Source: Variovorax sp. RA8
GTDB taxonomy: Bacteria; Pseudomonadota; Gammaproteobacteria; Burkholderiales; Burkholderiaceae_C
DNA length: 64,000 bases
Assembly: GCF_901827175.1 (NCBI RefSeq)
Contig: NZ_LR594662.1
Coordinates: 558,001-622,000, forward strand
Direction of reading: 5' to 3'
Shown: positions 53,742-62,554 of the stretch, piece after piece
Layout of the letters: every line of letters starts with the position of its first letter
Position numbering within the stretch: the first letter of the stretch is position 1
The notes under the pieces: model-generated
Database searches by the model: none
Told to the model about the DNA's origin: nothing
Seen by the model: the letters and a program-made list of their open reading frames with translations, nothing else
Translations under genes and position numbers: made by a program

Positions 53742-55163
53742 CTAGGCAGTCGCGATGCGCAAGAGATTGGTGGTGCCGGCGGCGCCGAAGGGCAAACCGG
53801 CGATCGCGACGATTGTTTGCCCTGCAGACGCGAAGAGCTCGCTCCTTGCAGTCGCGCATGCGATCGTTGTCATCTGAGTCACGTCATCAACGTCCGCGGT
53901 GAGCACTGAATGGACGCCCCATACCAGCGCCAGCCGGCGCGCCGTTCCAATGTTGGGCGTCAGAGTCAGAATCGGCGCCTCGGGTCGCTCGCGAGCTGCG
54001 CGCAGGCTGGTGTGGCCGGAGCTCGTGTAGCAGACGATGACTGCCGCGTGCAGCAGCGTCACGGCGCGCCGCATCGCGCAGCAAACGGCCTCTGCCATGT
54101 CGATGTGGCCCGCCGCTGCGGGTGTGTGTGATGCGTCGACCAACTGGCGATACATCGGATCTGACTCCACCTGTTCGATGATGCGGTTCATCATGCCGAC
54201 GGCTGCAATCGGATGCTTTCCGGATGCAGACTCCGCGGAGAGCATCACTGCATCGGCGCCGTCGTAGATCGCAGTCGCCACGTCCGAGGCTTCAGCCCGT
54301 GTGGGCACGGGGCTGTCGACCATCGATTCCAGCATCTGTGTGGCGACGATCACGGGCTTGCCCTGCTGGCGACAGGCGCGCACGATGCGTTTCTGGATTG
54401 CCGGTACGCGCTCTGCGGGGAGCTCCACGCCCAAATCGCCTCGCGCCACCATGATCGCATCCGACAAGGCCACGATCTCATCCAGCCGTTCGATTGCCGA
54501 GGGCTTCTCGAGCTTCGATACGATCGCCGCGCGCGTGCCGATCAAGGCGCGTGCCTCCGAGACATCTTCGGGACGCTGGACGAATGACAGAGCGATCCAG
54601 TCCGCGCCGAGCTCCAGCGCGAGATCGAGGTCTCTTCGGTCCTTTGCCGTCAACGCGGTCAGCGGCAGCACCACTTCAGGCACGTTGACACCCTTGCGGT
54701 CGGACAACATGCCGCCGACCGCCACCCGGGTCTCGGCAAAGTCCTTGCCGCAGCGCTCCACCACCAATCGGCGCCGGCCGTCGTCGAGCAGGAGCTCGGC
54801 CCCGGGCACCAGTGCGGCGAAGATTTCCGGATGGGGCAACTCGGCGCGGCACACACTGCCCGGTGCCGGGTCAAGATCCAGGCGAAAAGCTTGCCCCGCG
54901 ACCAGCAGTACCGGACCGTCCTTGAAGGTGCCCACGCGCAACTTCGGACCTTGCAGATCCGCGAGGATGCCGATCGGCCGGCCGGTCTCCTGCTCCAGTG
55001 TGCGCACGAGCGCCATGCGGGCACGGTGGTCGGATCCACTTCCATGGCTGAAGTTGAGTCGGAACACGTCCACGCCCTCCATGAACATCTGGCGCACTGT
55101 CTCCCTGTCGGAGCTGGCGGGGCCGAGTGTGGCGACGATCTTGGCATTTCGGGTTCTGCGCAT
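53742..55163 (-). CDS. pyk: pyruvate kinase
   Basis: A 473-residue pyruvate kinase (phosphoenolpyruvate + ADP to pyruvate + ATP). Starts MRRTRNAKIVATLGPASSDR with AAGGA upstream. Catalytic features: FRLNFSHGSG, ADLQGPKLRVG, IVSKLEKPSAIERLDEIV (catalytic Lys) and IMVARGDLGVELP. A metal/substrate helix IVATQMLESMVDSPVPTRAE and the C-terminal allosteric domain complete it. It begins one base after the glycerate kinase stop, the classic garR/glxR-gckA-pyk arrangement that channels glyoxylate- or tartrate-derived glycerate into pyruvate. It may therefore be the pathway isoenzyme (TtuE-like). Confidence 0.95.
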   Translation of the reverse strand: MRRTRNAKIVATLGPASSDRETVRQMFMEGVDVFRLNFSHGSGSDHRARMALVRTLEQETGRPIGILADLQGPKLRVGTFKDGPVLLVAGQAFRLDLDPAPGSVCRAELPHPEIFAALVPGAELLLDDGRRRLVVERCGKDFAETRVAVGGMLSDRKGVNVPEVVLPLTALTAKDRRDLDLALELGADWIALSFVQRPEDVSEARALIGTRAAIVSKLEKPSAIERLDEIVALSDAIMVARGDLGVELPAERVPAIQKRIVRACRQQGKPVIVATQMLESMVDSPVPTRAEASDVATAIYDGADAVMLSAESASGKHPIAAVGMMNRIIEQVESDPMYRQLVDASHTPAAAGHIDMAEAVCCAMRRAVTLLHAAVIVCYTSSGHTSLRAARERPEAPILTLTPNIGTARRLALVWGVHSVLTADVDDVTQMTTIACATARSELFASAGQTIVAIAGLPFGAAGTTNLLRIATA

Positions 55164-55164
55164 T

Positions 55165-56463
55165 TCAGGTTTCCTTGGGAACTTCGGCCTCGATCAAGAT
55201 GGCGCGAAAGTCGTTCACGTTGGTGAGGGTCGGCCCGGTCACTACGGAGTCGCCTAGCGCCTCGAAGAAGCTGTGGCCATCGTTGTCTGCAAGCATGTCT
55301 TGAGGGCGCAGCCCGAGTAACCTGGCACGTTCCAGGGTGTCCGGTGCGACATGTGCGCCGGCAATTTCCTCCTGTCCGTCGACACCGTCGGTATCGCCCG
55401 CCAATGCGCTGATTTGCGGATGGCCCCCGAGCGAAAGCGCGAGTGACAGGAGGAACTCGACGTTGCGCCCGCCGCGCCCTCTGCCGCGTACCGTCACGGT
55501 GCCTTCACCGCCGGAAAGCAGCACGCATGGCAGGTCGAAGGGCTGGCCGTGATTCGCCTGGTGCAGGGCCATGCCTGCCAAGACCTTGCCGAGGTCACGC
55601 GCTTCGCCCTCAAGGGCATCGCCCAGGATGTGCGCGGCGACACCCGCTTCGCGGGCCACCGTCGCAGCCGCTTCCAGCGCCATCCGCGGCGTGGCGATCA
55701 TCTGAAATTCCGCGCGAGCGAGTCGCGGGTCGTCCGGCTTGATCGACTCGCCAGTGCCGCTTTCCAGCACCTCGCGCACACGGAGGGGCAACTCGATACC
55801 GTATCTCCGCACGATCGCGAGCGCATCGGCGCACGTCGTGGGATCGGCGATCGTCGGGCCTGAGGCGATGTCGACCGCTCGGTCGCCAGGAGCATCCGAG
55901 ACAAGCAGTGTGAGGAGACGAGCCGGATAGCAGGCGGCCGCCAATCGCCCACCCTTGATCCCCGAAAGGTGCCGCCGGACGCAATTCATCTCGCCGATGG
56001 TCGCGCCGGATCTCAACAGTCCGCGGCCGACAGTCTGCTTGTCTTCCAGCGTGAGCCCCTCGATCGGCAGCGGAAGCAGCGATGAGCCACCGCCCGAGAT
56101 CAGGCACAGCACGAGATCGTCCTCGGTCAGGCCGCTGACGCGCTCTAGCATCTGCCGCGCGGCGCGCAAGCCCGCTGCGTCGGGCACAGGGTGAGCCGCC
56201 TCGATGATTTCCACCTGTCGGCATCGGACGGCATATCCGTAGCGCGTCACAACCAAGCCCGACATCGAGCCGGTCCAGTGGTCCTCCACCGCGCGCGCCA
56301 TGGCGGCTGAAGCCTTGCCGGCACCGATGACGACCAACCTGCCTCGGGGAGGTGGCGGCAGATGCCTGGGCAGGCACAACGCTGGTTGCGCACTCGCGAT
56401 GGCTGCGTCGAACATGCGTCGCAGCAGTGCCCGCGATTCTTCCGGTTTGGCGAGCGGGTTCAT
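55165..56463 (-). CDS. glycerate 2-kinase (DUF4147/MOFRL type)
   Basis: A 432-residue glycerate kinase making 2-phosphoglycerate. The N-terminal DUF4147 domain has VVIGAGKASAAMARAVEDHW (about residues 45-65) and LVLCLISGGGSSLLPLPIEG (about 118-137). The C-terminal MOFRL domain has CVLLSGGEGTVTVRGRGRGG then RNVEFLLSLAL (about 308-340). The ATG at 56463 overlaps the stop of the truncated reductase; a TTG one codon upstream is possible. It is the middle gene of the glycerate operon. Confidence 0.93.
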   Translation of the reverse strand: MNPLAKPEESRALLRRMFDAAIASAQPALCLPRHLPPPPRGRLVVIGAGKASAAMARAVEDHWTGSMSGLVVTRYGYAVRCRQVEIIEAAHPVPDAAGLRAARQMLERVSGLTEDDLVLCLISGGGSSLLPLPIEGLTLEDKQTVGRGLLRSGATIGEMNCVRRHLSGIKGGRLAAACYPARLLTLLVSDAPGDRAVDIASGPTIADPTTCADALAIVRRYGIELPLRVREVLESGTGESIKPDDPRLARAEFQMIATPRMALEAAATVAREAGVAAHILGDALEGEARDLGKVLAGMALHQANHGQPFDLPCVLLSGGEGTVTVRGRGRGGRNVEFLLSLALSLGGHPQISALAGDTDGVDGQEEIAGAHVAPDTLERARLLGLRPQDMLADNDGHSFFEALGDSVVTGPTLTNVNDFRAILIEAEVPKET

Positions 56464-57005
56464 CAATGACGATCTGATTGGGGATTCTCGTGGTCAGATC
56501 GTCGCCGTTGCTGCTCAAACCTGATGTTCTTGCTGATTCGCGCCAAGAGGGGCTTGACCCGCTCGAATGCTGCTTCTGCTCCACCGATAACGATGGAGAG
56601 CGTCGCGTTCCCCACGGCGGACTCGCCGTGTGGCACCGATGCCTCGAGGTAGTTGCACCCCAATGCGTTGATCTTCTGCGCGAAGGCGTTGACAACAATG
56701 CGCGAGTTCGAACTCATGTCGACCACCACCTTGCCTCTACTCAGACCCGCGGCGACGCCGTCGATGCCGAACAGGGCGGATTGGGCGTCCAGCGGCTCCG
56801 GCACCATCGTGATGATGACCTCGGCACGTTCCGCCACGCCGCGAGCAGTCACGCACTTGGTCGCGCTGCTCTCGGCAATTGCAATCGGAATCTTGCCAAG
56901 TGTGTAGACGAAGAGCTGATGTCCGCTGGCGAGGAGATAGGTTGTTATGGGCGCCCCGAGGATGCCGGGGCCGACAAAGCCGACTTTCAATGGTTCTCTG
57001 GTCAT
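56463..57005 (-). pseudogene. truncated tartronate semialdehyde reductase (GarR/GlxR family)
   Basis: 180 residues with the Rossmann start KVGFVGPGILGAPITTYLLA, the substrate motif LGCNYLEASVPHGESAVGNA and IVIGGAEAAFERVKPLLARI. The intact family is about 295 residues. After SKNIR the frame shifts; the alternative frame reads GLSSNGDDLTTRIPNQIVID, equivalent to the conserved GGNGDGxTTKxANQIIV. The C-terminal helical domain of about 100 residues is missing, and the glycerate kinase ATG follows at once. The enzyme reduces tartronate semialdehyde to glycerate, so this pathway step is probably lost here or supplied elsewhere. Confidence 0.82.
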
Positions 57006-57266
57006 TCGTTTCCGGTTCGCTGTCTTGGGTGGTCGCGGCGCTCAATGGCTGTGCGGCGTCATCGGGAGACGGGATCGGCCGTGTCGGACGCCTTGAACAA
57101 AAGGGGACTCGGCCCGCAGGGCTGGATGAACTGCATGCGAGTGAGGTACGGGCGCCGAACACCATCAACCGGGCAGGCGCGTTGGCTGCGCCCGCTCCGA
57201 TCACATGCAGTGGCGCGCGTCCGGGACACGTCGGCATGACATCTGCTGCACAACTGCCGAACGTCA

Positions 57267-58688
57267 TCAAAGCTGCCGAGCTGCGACCCCCGGCGCGGGA
57301 CGCTCGCTTTCGTACAGCGGATCATGGTCCGGATTCTCAGAGAGCTGCTCGAGCGACGAACCTCTTGTCTCGATCCCAAACTGATAGACGATGAAGGCAG
57401 CGACTACGAAACAAAGCGATCCGAGACCGAACACTCCGATCTGCCCAGTAGCCGGCAGGATCACACCCACTGCGGCCGGCCCGATGAGCGACCCGACCCG
57501 ACCGGTGGTTGACGCGAGACCGCAACCCGTGGCGCGAGCGCGCGCCGGGAACAGCTCCGGCGTGTAGGTGTAGAGCACAGCCCACATGCCAAACAGGAAG
57601 AACTGCATCAGAGCGCCCGACGAGATCAGCCAAGGCAGCGACGCTCCTGTGGAGGCCATCTGACCGTAGATGAACACCATGACCCCGCCGCCGACCAAGG
57701 TTGCGACGCAAGCCGGCTTTCGTCCGAACCGCTCGACCATCCATGCAGCCCAAAGAAACCCTGGGATGCCACCGCATGCGATGTAGACGGTGTAGAGGAC
57801 CGACTTCGATACAGCGAGTCCGGACTGCTGCATGAGCGCGCCGATCCAGGTATTCAGCCCGTAAAAACCAAGCAGGGCGAAGAACCACAGTCCACAGACC
57901 GTCAGAGTCCGCCGTCTGTACACCTTGGACCACAGGACCGTCATGCCAGATTCAGACGAGTGCTCGACCCCAGGGCCCGCCGCTGGAATCGGCAGGGAAG
58001 AGACCTTCAGCCTCCTCATCACGGAAGCTTCTATCCTGTCCACCACGTCGGATGCTTCCTTGAAGCGGCTGCGCGATTCGAGCCAACGGGGCGATTCAGG
58101 AACATAACGCCGAACAACAAACAAGAATGCCGCCGGCAAGCTCCCCAGAAAAAACATCGTGCGCCAGTCATACGAGGCCAACACGTAATAAGACATCAGC
58201 CCAGCGCAGATAAATGCGATTGGCCAATTGCCATCCATGAGCGCGAGGTACTTTCCGCGGCGCTTGGCGGGAATGAATTCCGACAGAATGGTCTGCGCCA
58301 ATGGCAATTCCATGCCCATGCCGAGCCCTAGAACAACCCGGTAAATGCCAAGTGTGGTCGCATCCTGTGCCGTGGAGCAAAGGTAACTCGCGATGCCCCA
58401 GACCAGCATGCTGACCTGGAAGATCGGCTTCCTGCCGAACCGGTCGGCCAACATTCCTGACATCAACGCGCCGATTCCCATTCCCAAGAAGCTGGCGCTT
58501 CCCAACAACCCGGCTTCGGCAGTTGTAAGACCGAACTCGGTCTTGATGGAACCGAGCAGGTAGCTCATCATTGCGAGGTCCAGATTGTCAAAGAAAAAGG
58601 CCAGGGCAATGACAATGAAAAGGCTGTGGTGGTACCCGCATAGCGGAAGCCGTTCTAGACGGTCCGCAGCGGTGGGTAGGCTAGACAT
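57267..58688 (-). CDS. MFS transporter, 473 aa
   Basis: A twelve-helix major-facilitator permease starting MSSLPTAADRLERLPLCGYH, with GAGG upstream. The N-half MFS signature is ALMSGMLADRFGRKPIFQVS, and helix 5 has YRVVLGLGMGMELPLAQTIL. The linker ERFGRKPACVA precedes the second half. It belongs to the sugar/aromatic-acid porter branch. Its place 261 nt upstream of the glycerate operon suggests uptake of an organic acid such as glycerate or tartrate, but the substrate is not determined. The frame extends to 58877 without coding sense. Confidence 0.88.
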   Translation of the reverse strand: MSSLPTAADRLERLPLCGYHHSLFIVIALAFFFDNLDLAMMSYLLGSIKTEFGLTTAEAGLLGSASFLGMGIGALMSGMLADRFGRKPIFQVSMLVWGIASYLCSTAQDATTLGIYRVVLGLGMGMELPLAQTILSEFIPAKRRGKYLALMDGNWPIAFICAGLMSYYVLASYDWRTMFFLGSLPAAFLFVVRRYVPESPRWLESRSRFKEASDVVDRIEASVMRRLKVSSLPIPAAGPGVEHSSESGMTVLWSKVYRRRTLTVCGLWFFALLGFYGLNTWIGALMQQSGLAVSKSVLYTVYIACGGIPGFLWAAWMVERFGRKPACVATLVGGGVMVFIYGQMASTGASLPWLISSGALMQFFLFGMWAVLYTYTPELFPARARATGCGLASTTGRVGSLIGPAAVGVILPATGQIGVFGLGSLCFVVAAFIVYQFGIETRGSSLEQLSENPDHDPLYESERPAPGVAARQL

Positions 58689-59006
58689 GATTTGACCTCG
58701 GTTGGGTTTGAGCGATGAGCGTTGAGTGTCAATTTGCTTAAAACTGGATGACACGGCGCAAAGATATTCCTTTCGATCAACCACCGGATTCGACAAAGTG
58801 ACGTCGACTGTTTCGAGACTGCCAACTTGTTTTGGCGCGAGCGACGAGGCTTGTTCACAACGGATTGACGTCGCCACTCGGCCCGCATCATCCGTAAAAA
58901 CCCTGAGCTTTGCCTGCGCCTTGGCGCTGGATGCGCCAGCGCATCGATAGTGGTAACCGACAGCGTTTTGCTGAGCCGCGAATGGCGGTGAGGCGTCTCT
59001 CAGTCG
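58689..59006. other. intergenic region upstream of the MFS gene, no gene
   Basis: No supported gene. It must contain the MFS promoter, but no clear hexamers stand out. It ends at the terminator of the neighbouring operon. Confidence 0.4.
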
Positions 59007-59036
59007 AAAAAAAAACCTCAGCGATTAGTCTGAGGT
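59007..59036 (-). terminator. Rho-independent terminator of the PurA-like operon
   Basis: On the minus strand ACCTCAG pairs with CTGAGGT around an 8-nt loop and is followed by nine T. It lies just past the stop at 59059. Confidence 0.88.
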
Positions 59037-59058
59037 CTCTGTGGGAGCAAAATGCCTG

Positions 59059-59682
59059 CTACCGAAAACGCATGCTGTCGAAAGCTTCCGGCCCTAGGCC
59101 AGAAATCGTCGCACCGGGCGAAAAGGGATACCGGAGATAGGGCGCCTGAGGTTGACCCGGCGGCGAATATTGGCCATCGGCCAGTATTCTCTTCTTTGCA
59201 GTCATTTCCAGAACCTCGCACCGATAGGCCACGATTTGCTCGGCAGCACCTTGCTCTATAGGCAGATAATCATTCTCTGGCCGGAATTTGCCTAACGCCC
59301 GCATCTGGTGTTCGATGACATCGGCCACTACCTTGCGAAAGTTCGTTCTGCACTTGGCGATGACGCTGTAGTACTCCAGGCTGGTGTTCTGACCCTTCGG
59401 TGCTTTCAGCAACGCGATGGGCCTGTCAACTTCGATGGTTATGAGTGGATCGCTTTGGAGCAAGCCTGCCAAGCGACCATGTCTTGAAGAATGCAAGAGA
59501 AACTCGCTTCCGATGAAGGTAAAGCTCTGCGCCGCCACGTAGGGCGACTCGCCGTCATTGACGGCAATTCTGCAGATCATCTCGTCCTTGAGGAATGCTT
59601 GTATCGCCTCCCAGTCGGTCCAGGCAAGGTCTGCTCTTCGCATGGAAGCATTGTTGAGAAATGCGGGCGTGGCAGTTTTCAT
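59059..59682 (-). CDS. PNPOx-like FMN-binding split-barrel protein
   Basis: A 207-residue protein starting MKTATPAFLNNASMRRADLA. The pyridoxamine-5'-phosphate-oxidase-like fold is visible in ICRIAVNDGESPYVAAQSFT, LLHSSRHGRLAGLLQSDPLI and TIEVDRPIALLKA. The end PGATISGLGPEAFDSMRFR is an extension. The family binds FMN or haem and includes nitroimidazole reductases and haem-degrading proteins. Its ATG overlaps the stop of the PurA-like gene (ATGA), so it belongs to that operon. Confidence 0.85.
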   Translation of the reverse strand: MKTATPAFLNNASMRRADLAWTDWEAIQAFLKDEMICRIAVNDGESPYVAAQSFTFIGSEFLLHSSRHGRLAGLLQSDPLITIEVDRPIALLKAPKGQNTSLEYYSVIAKCRTNFRKVVADVIEHQMRALGKFRPENDYLPIEQGAAEQIVAYRCEVLEMTAKKRILADGQYSPPGQPQAPYLRYPFSPGATISGLGPEAFDSMRFR

Positions 59683-61040
59683 TTTTCCCTTTGGAAGTAA
59701 ATAAGCTGTGAACGCATGGGCCCGGTGCCGAGCGCTCGGACCTCGCAGCCCAAGGAGGCCTGCAAGAGGCGAACGAATGCAAGAACTGGATCTGCAATCG
59801 AAGCCGGCGTTGATGCTCTCAAGGCGGCATCGTCAAAGACGGCCAATTCTTCAAGAACAGGAACCTGATCGGTCCCGAGGTATTTCACAACCACCGGGAT
59901 CTTGCCTGCAGGGGTTTCTCCAAAGAGGCGGAGGCAATCAACCTTGTTGACGAATATTTCGTCGACTCCGAATCGCTCAATGGTCTGCCTTAGCTGCGGA
60001 ATATCGATGAGCCCGATGCGCCGCGGGCGACCAGTCCCCGTGCCATACTCGCCAGTCAGCATTCGCAGGGCCACCCCGAGCTCGAAGCCATCGCCCGTTT
60101 TGAGCAGCTCGAATGGAAGATATTTCCCTGCTTCGTACTCTGCTCCGCGCCGCAGTTCCGCCGCGGCGGCGCAGTAGTCCGCCGACTTTTCCCCGCCAAG
60201 TTCCGAGGGAAAGCTGCCCATCCCAACGCGAGAGACAATCGCCTTGACGACACCTATGGTCTTCCGGTGAAACCTGCAATTCAGATCGCCGCCGACGTAT
60301 GCGAAACTTGGATCCGTGTGGCTTGCCGTCACGTAGGGCTGGTCGCCATATCCCACGTCCAAAAGAACCGACTGCGCTCCTTCGAAAAGGACCCGCGCAC
60401 CGGCGCGCACCTTTTTCGTCAGGAAGAGTGGGTCGTCTATTACAAGCGATTTGACTTGCTGCCAGGCGACGTCCAGTTCCTCCAGGCTCGCCGCAAGTTC
60501 CGAGGAATCAAGGGCAGCATTCCCCAGTCGTCTTGCATTTCCGTCGATGGTGGAATACACGGCACCGACATCGGAGGCCAAGTCCTTCAATTGCAGGCCC
60601 ACGCGCAATCCTGCGCGCATCCGCATCGCGCGATCTGCATAGCAGGGTCCGATCCCGTTCCCGGTCGTTCCGATCTGCCTCCCTTCCTGCCTGTCGACTT
60701 CGAGGTGATGGGGTTGGATGAGTGCTGCCCGGCTGCTGATGAAAAGACGACCCTCCATCGAGACTCCCAGTTCACGCAGTTGCGCGATTTCGGCTGCGAG
60801 CTTCACTACGTTGACTGCGCAGCCCGAGCCTATGTAAAGGGTTTTTTGCTCGTGAAACGCCGCCGATGGCACTTGCATCAGCTTCGCGGTGCCACGCTCG
60901 GTTGCAACCGTGTGCCCCGCGTTGGCACCGCCGTTGAACCTTCCAACGATGTCGTATTCGGGCGCCAGAATGTCAATGACCTTGGCCTTGCCTTCGTCTC
61001 CGTATTGGAGCCCGACGAGTACGTCTGCGTACCCGGACAC
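59679..61040 (-). CDS. divergent adenylosuccinate synthetase-like enzyme
   Basis: A 453-residue PurA homologue starting with GTG (VSGYADVLVGLQYGDEGKAK). The catalytic Asp (YGDEGK) and His (NAGHTV) are conserved. The P-loop is GDEGKAK rather than GDEGKGK, GTTGRGIGP is GTTGNGIGP, and the aspartate loop reads GTGTGRPRR. PurA joins aspartate to IMP with GTP; divergent homologues use other purine or non-purine acceptors. Being in an operon with RidA and a PNPOx-like protein under an AraC gene, it is unlikely to be the housekeeping copy. The start is one base after the RidA stop, with AAGG as ribosome site. Confidence 0.83.
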   Translation of the reverse strand: MSGYADVLVGLQYGDEGKAKVIDILAPEYDIVGRFNGGANAGHTVATERGTAKLMQVPSAAFHEQKTLYIGSGCAVNVVKLAAEIAQLRELGVSMEGRLFISSRAALIQPHHLEVDRQEGRQIGTTGNGIGPCYADRAMRMRAGLRVGLQLKDLASDVGAVYSTIDGNARRLGNAALDSSELAASLEELDVAWQQVKSLVIDDPLFLTKKVRAGARVLFEGAQSVLLDVGYGDQPYVTASHTDPSFAYVGGDLNCRFHRKTIGVVKAIVSRVGMGSFPSELGGEKSADYCAAAAELRRGAEYEAGKYLPFELLKTGDGFELGVALRMLTGEYGTGTGRPRRIGLIDIPQLRQTIERFGVDEIFVNKVDCLRLFGETPAGKIPVVVKYLGTDQVPVLEELAVFDDAALRASTPASIADPVLAFVRLLQASLGCEVRALGTGPMRSQLIYFQREK

Positions 61041-61041
61041 G

Positions 61042-61506
61042 TTAGGCCTTCAAGGCAAAGGTGGCCTCCACTTCCACGGCGGCACCGAGTGGCAGGCTGG
61101 CCACGCCAATGGCGACCCGTGCATGACGGCCTTTCTCGCCGAATACGCTGAGCATGAGCTCGGAGGCCGCGTTGATGACCGCAGGCGCGTCGAAGAAATC
61201 GCGCGAGGTGACGACGAAACCGCCCAGCCTCACCAACGAGGAGACGCGCTCCCAATCCCCTGCTGTGGCGTCTCTTACGCTCGCCAGAATGTTCAGCACG
61301 CACAGCTTCGCTGCTTCGCGCGCAGCTTCCAAGGGCACCTCATTCGGAACACTGCCGATGGCGGAGACCTTGCCGTTCAGGATCGGCAGTTGTCCTGAGA
61401 CGGTAAGAATCGTTCCCTCGAGAGCATAGGGCTGGAACAATGCACTGGATTTGGCAAGAACAGGAATTTCCAAGCCAAGCTGAACGATATTTTCGGAGAT
61501 CGACAT
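61042..61506 (-). CDS. RidA family protein (YjgF/YER057c/UK114)
   Basis: A 154-residue protein starting MSISENIVQLGLEIPVLAKS. The conserved Arg and its surrounding motif HARVAIGVASLPLGAAVEVE then ATFALKA end the protein. Upstream features include TILTVSGQLPI and LCVLNILASV. RidA enzymes deaminate reactive enamine/imine intermediates. It is longer than typical RidA (about 130), belonging to the subgroup found in catabolic clusters. First gene of the operon with the PurA-like and PNPOx-like genes. Confidence 0.9.
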   Translation of the reverse strand: MSISENIVQLGLEIPVLAKSSALFQPYALEGTILTVSGQLPILNGKVSAIGSVPNEVPLEAAREAAKLCVLNILASVRDATAGDWERVSSLVRLGGFVVTSRDFFDAPAVINAASELMLSVFGEKGRHARVAIGVASLPLGAAVEVEATFALKA

Positions 61507-61664
61507 ATTGAATCGTGAATGAAGAAGGTCGTACGTAGAACTACATGCAACTGTAGTGCGTAGCCTTGCGTTTCATTCGCTTCAATGTGCCAGCTGCTAT
61601 CGCCGAAGTGCCAACTCGTCGGAGCATTGGATCGATTCAGATCGTGGCGCCTCACGGCGTGGTG

Positions 61665-62444
61665 TCACTGGCTATTCACGAAATATTCGCTGGGTGTCAC
61701 GCCCAGGAGTCTTTTGAACATCGCGCTGAATGCGCTTGGGCTTTCGTAGCCTGAGAGAGACGCTGCGTCTGCAACATTCTTTCCCTCTGCAAGCATTTGA
61801 ATTGCCGACATCAATCTTGCTTGCTGTTTCCATCTGCGGAAGGACAGTCCGGTCTCGGATTGAAATTGCCGGATGATCGTTCGGCCGCTGGCCCCGACCT
61901 TGTCTCCCCATCCGTCAATCGACGTTTCGTCGTTCGGATTTTTGACGATCTCCTGGCATATTTTCAGTATTCGACTGTCAAGCGGAAAAGGCAAATGCAG
62001 GGGAATAATCTGCACGGGCCTCAGTTCCCACAGAAGCAACTTGATGGCCAAACCGTCCCGGCCCGCTTCATCGTAATCGACAGGCATCGCGGCAGCTTCC
62101 GCGATGAGTTCCCTCAACAGGGGGGAGACCGCGATGACACAGCATTTGGTGATTTCTTCCGGAATCACATCTGCTCGTAGATACAAGGTGCGCAGGGCGG
62201 TGGGCCCGCACGTCTGCATGGAGTGCTGGGTTTGGGGCGGGACCCAGACTGCTCGCTGCGGCGGCACGATCCAGGAGCCTACTTGCGTATGCACCAATAT
62301 TGCCCCCGACGTGGCGTAGATCAATTGTCCGCGCGGGTGCTCGTGATATGGAATAAAAAACCGGGCAGGGAGATCACGTGCCATGCCGCCGACAGGCCTA
62401 GGTATTCCTTGATAGTCTTCTCTATTCTCGCTTTTCCCGAACAT
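61665..62444 (-). CDS. AraC-family transcription regulator with cupin sensor
   Basis: 259 residues. The N-terminal cupin domain has YHEHPRGQLIYATSGAILVH and WIVPPQRAVWVPPQTQHSMQ. The C-terminal double HTH has GASGRTIIRQFQSETGLSFR, then LMSAIQMLAEGKNVADAASL and GYESPSAFSAMFKRLLGVTP. It is transcribed toward the RidA operon (158-nt gap to the RidA start) and divergent from the hydrolase gene at 62555, so it likely controls both in response to the pathway substrate. Confidence 0.9.
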   Translation of the reverse strand: MFGKSENREDYQGIPRPVGGMARDLPARFFIPYHEHPRGQLIYATSGAILVHTQVGSWIVPPQRAVWVPPQTQHSMQTCGPTALRTLYLRADVIPEEITKCCVIAVSPLLRELIAEAAAMPVDYDEAGRDGLAIKLLLWELRPVQIIPLHLPFPLDSRILKICQEIVKNPNDETSIDGWGDKVGASGRTIIRQFQSETGLSFRRWKQQARLMSAIQMLAEGKNVADAASLSGYESPSAFSAMFKRLLGVTPSEYFVNSQ

Positions 62445-62554
62445 GTCACTTCCTCGATAGGTGTTGTCATCTGCAGGCGAGCGCTACGGGCTTGGGCTTC
62501 GTATAGTCTCATAGCGATGAAATCTTCGCAATCCTTACGACTCATTATTACGCC

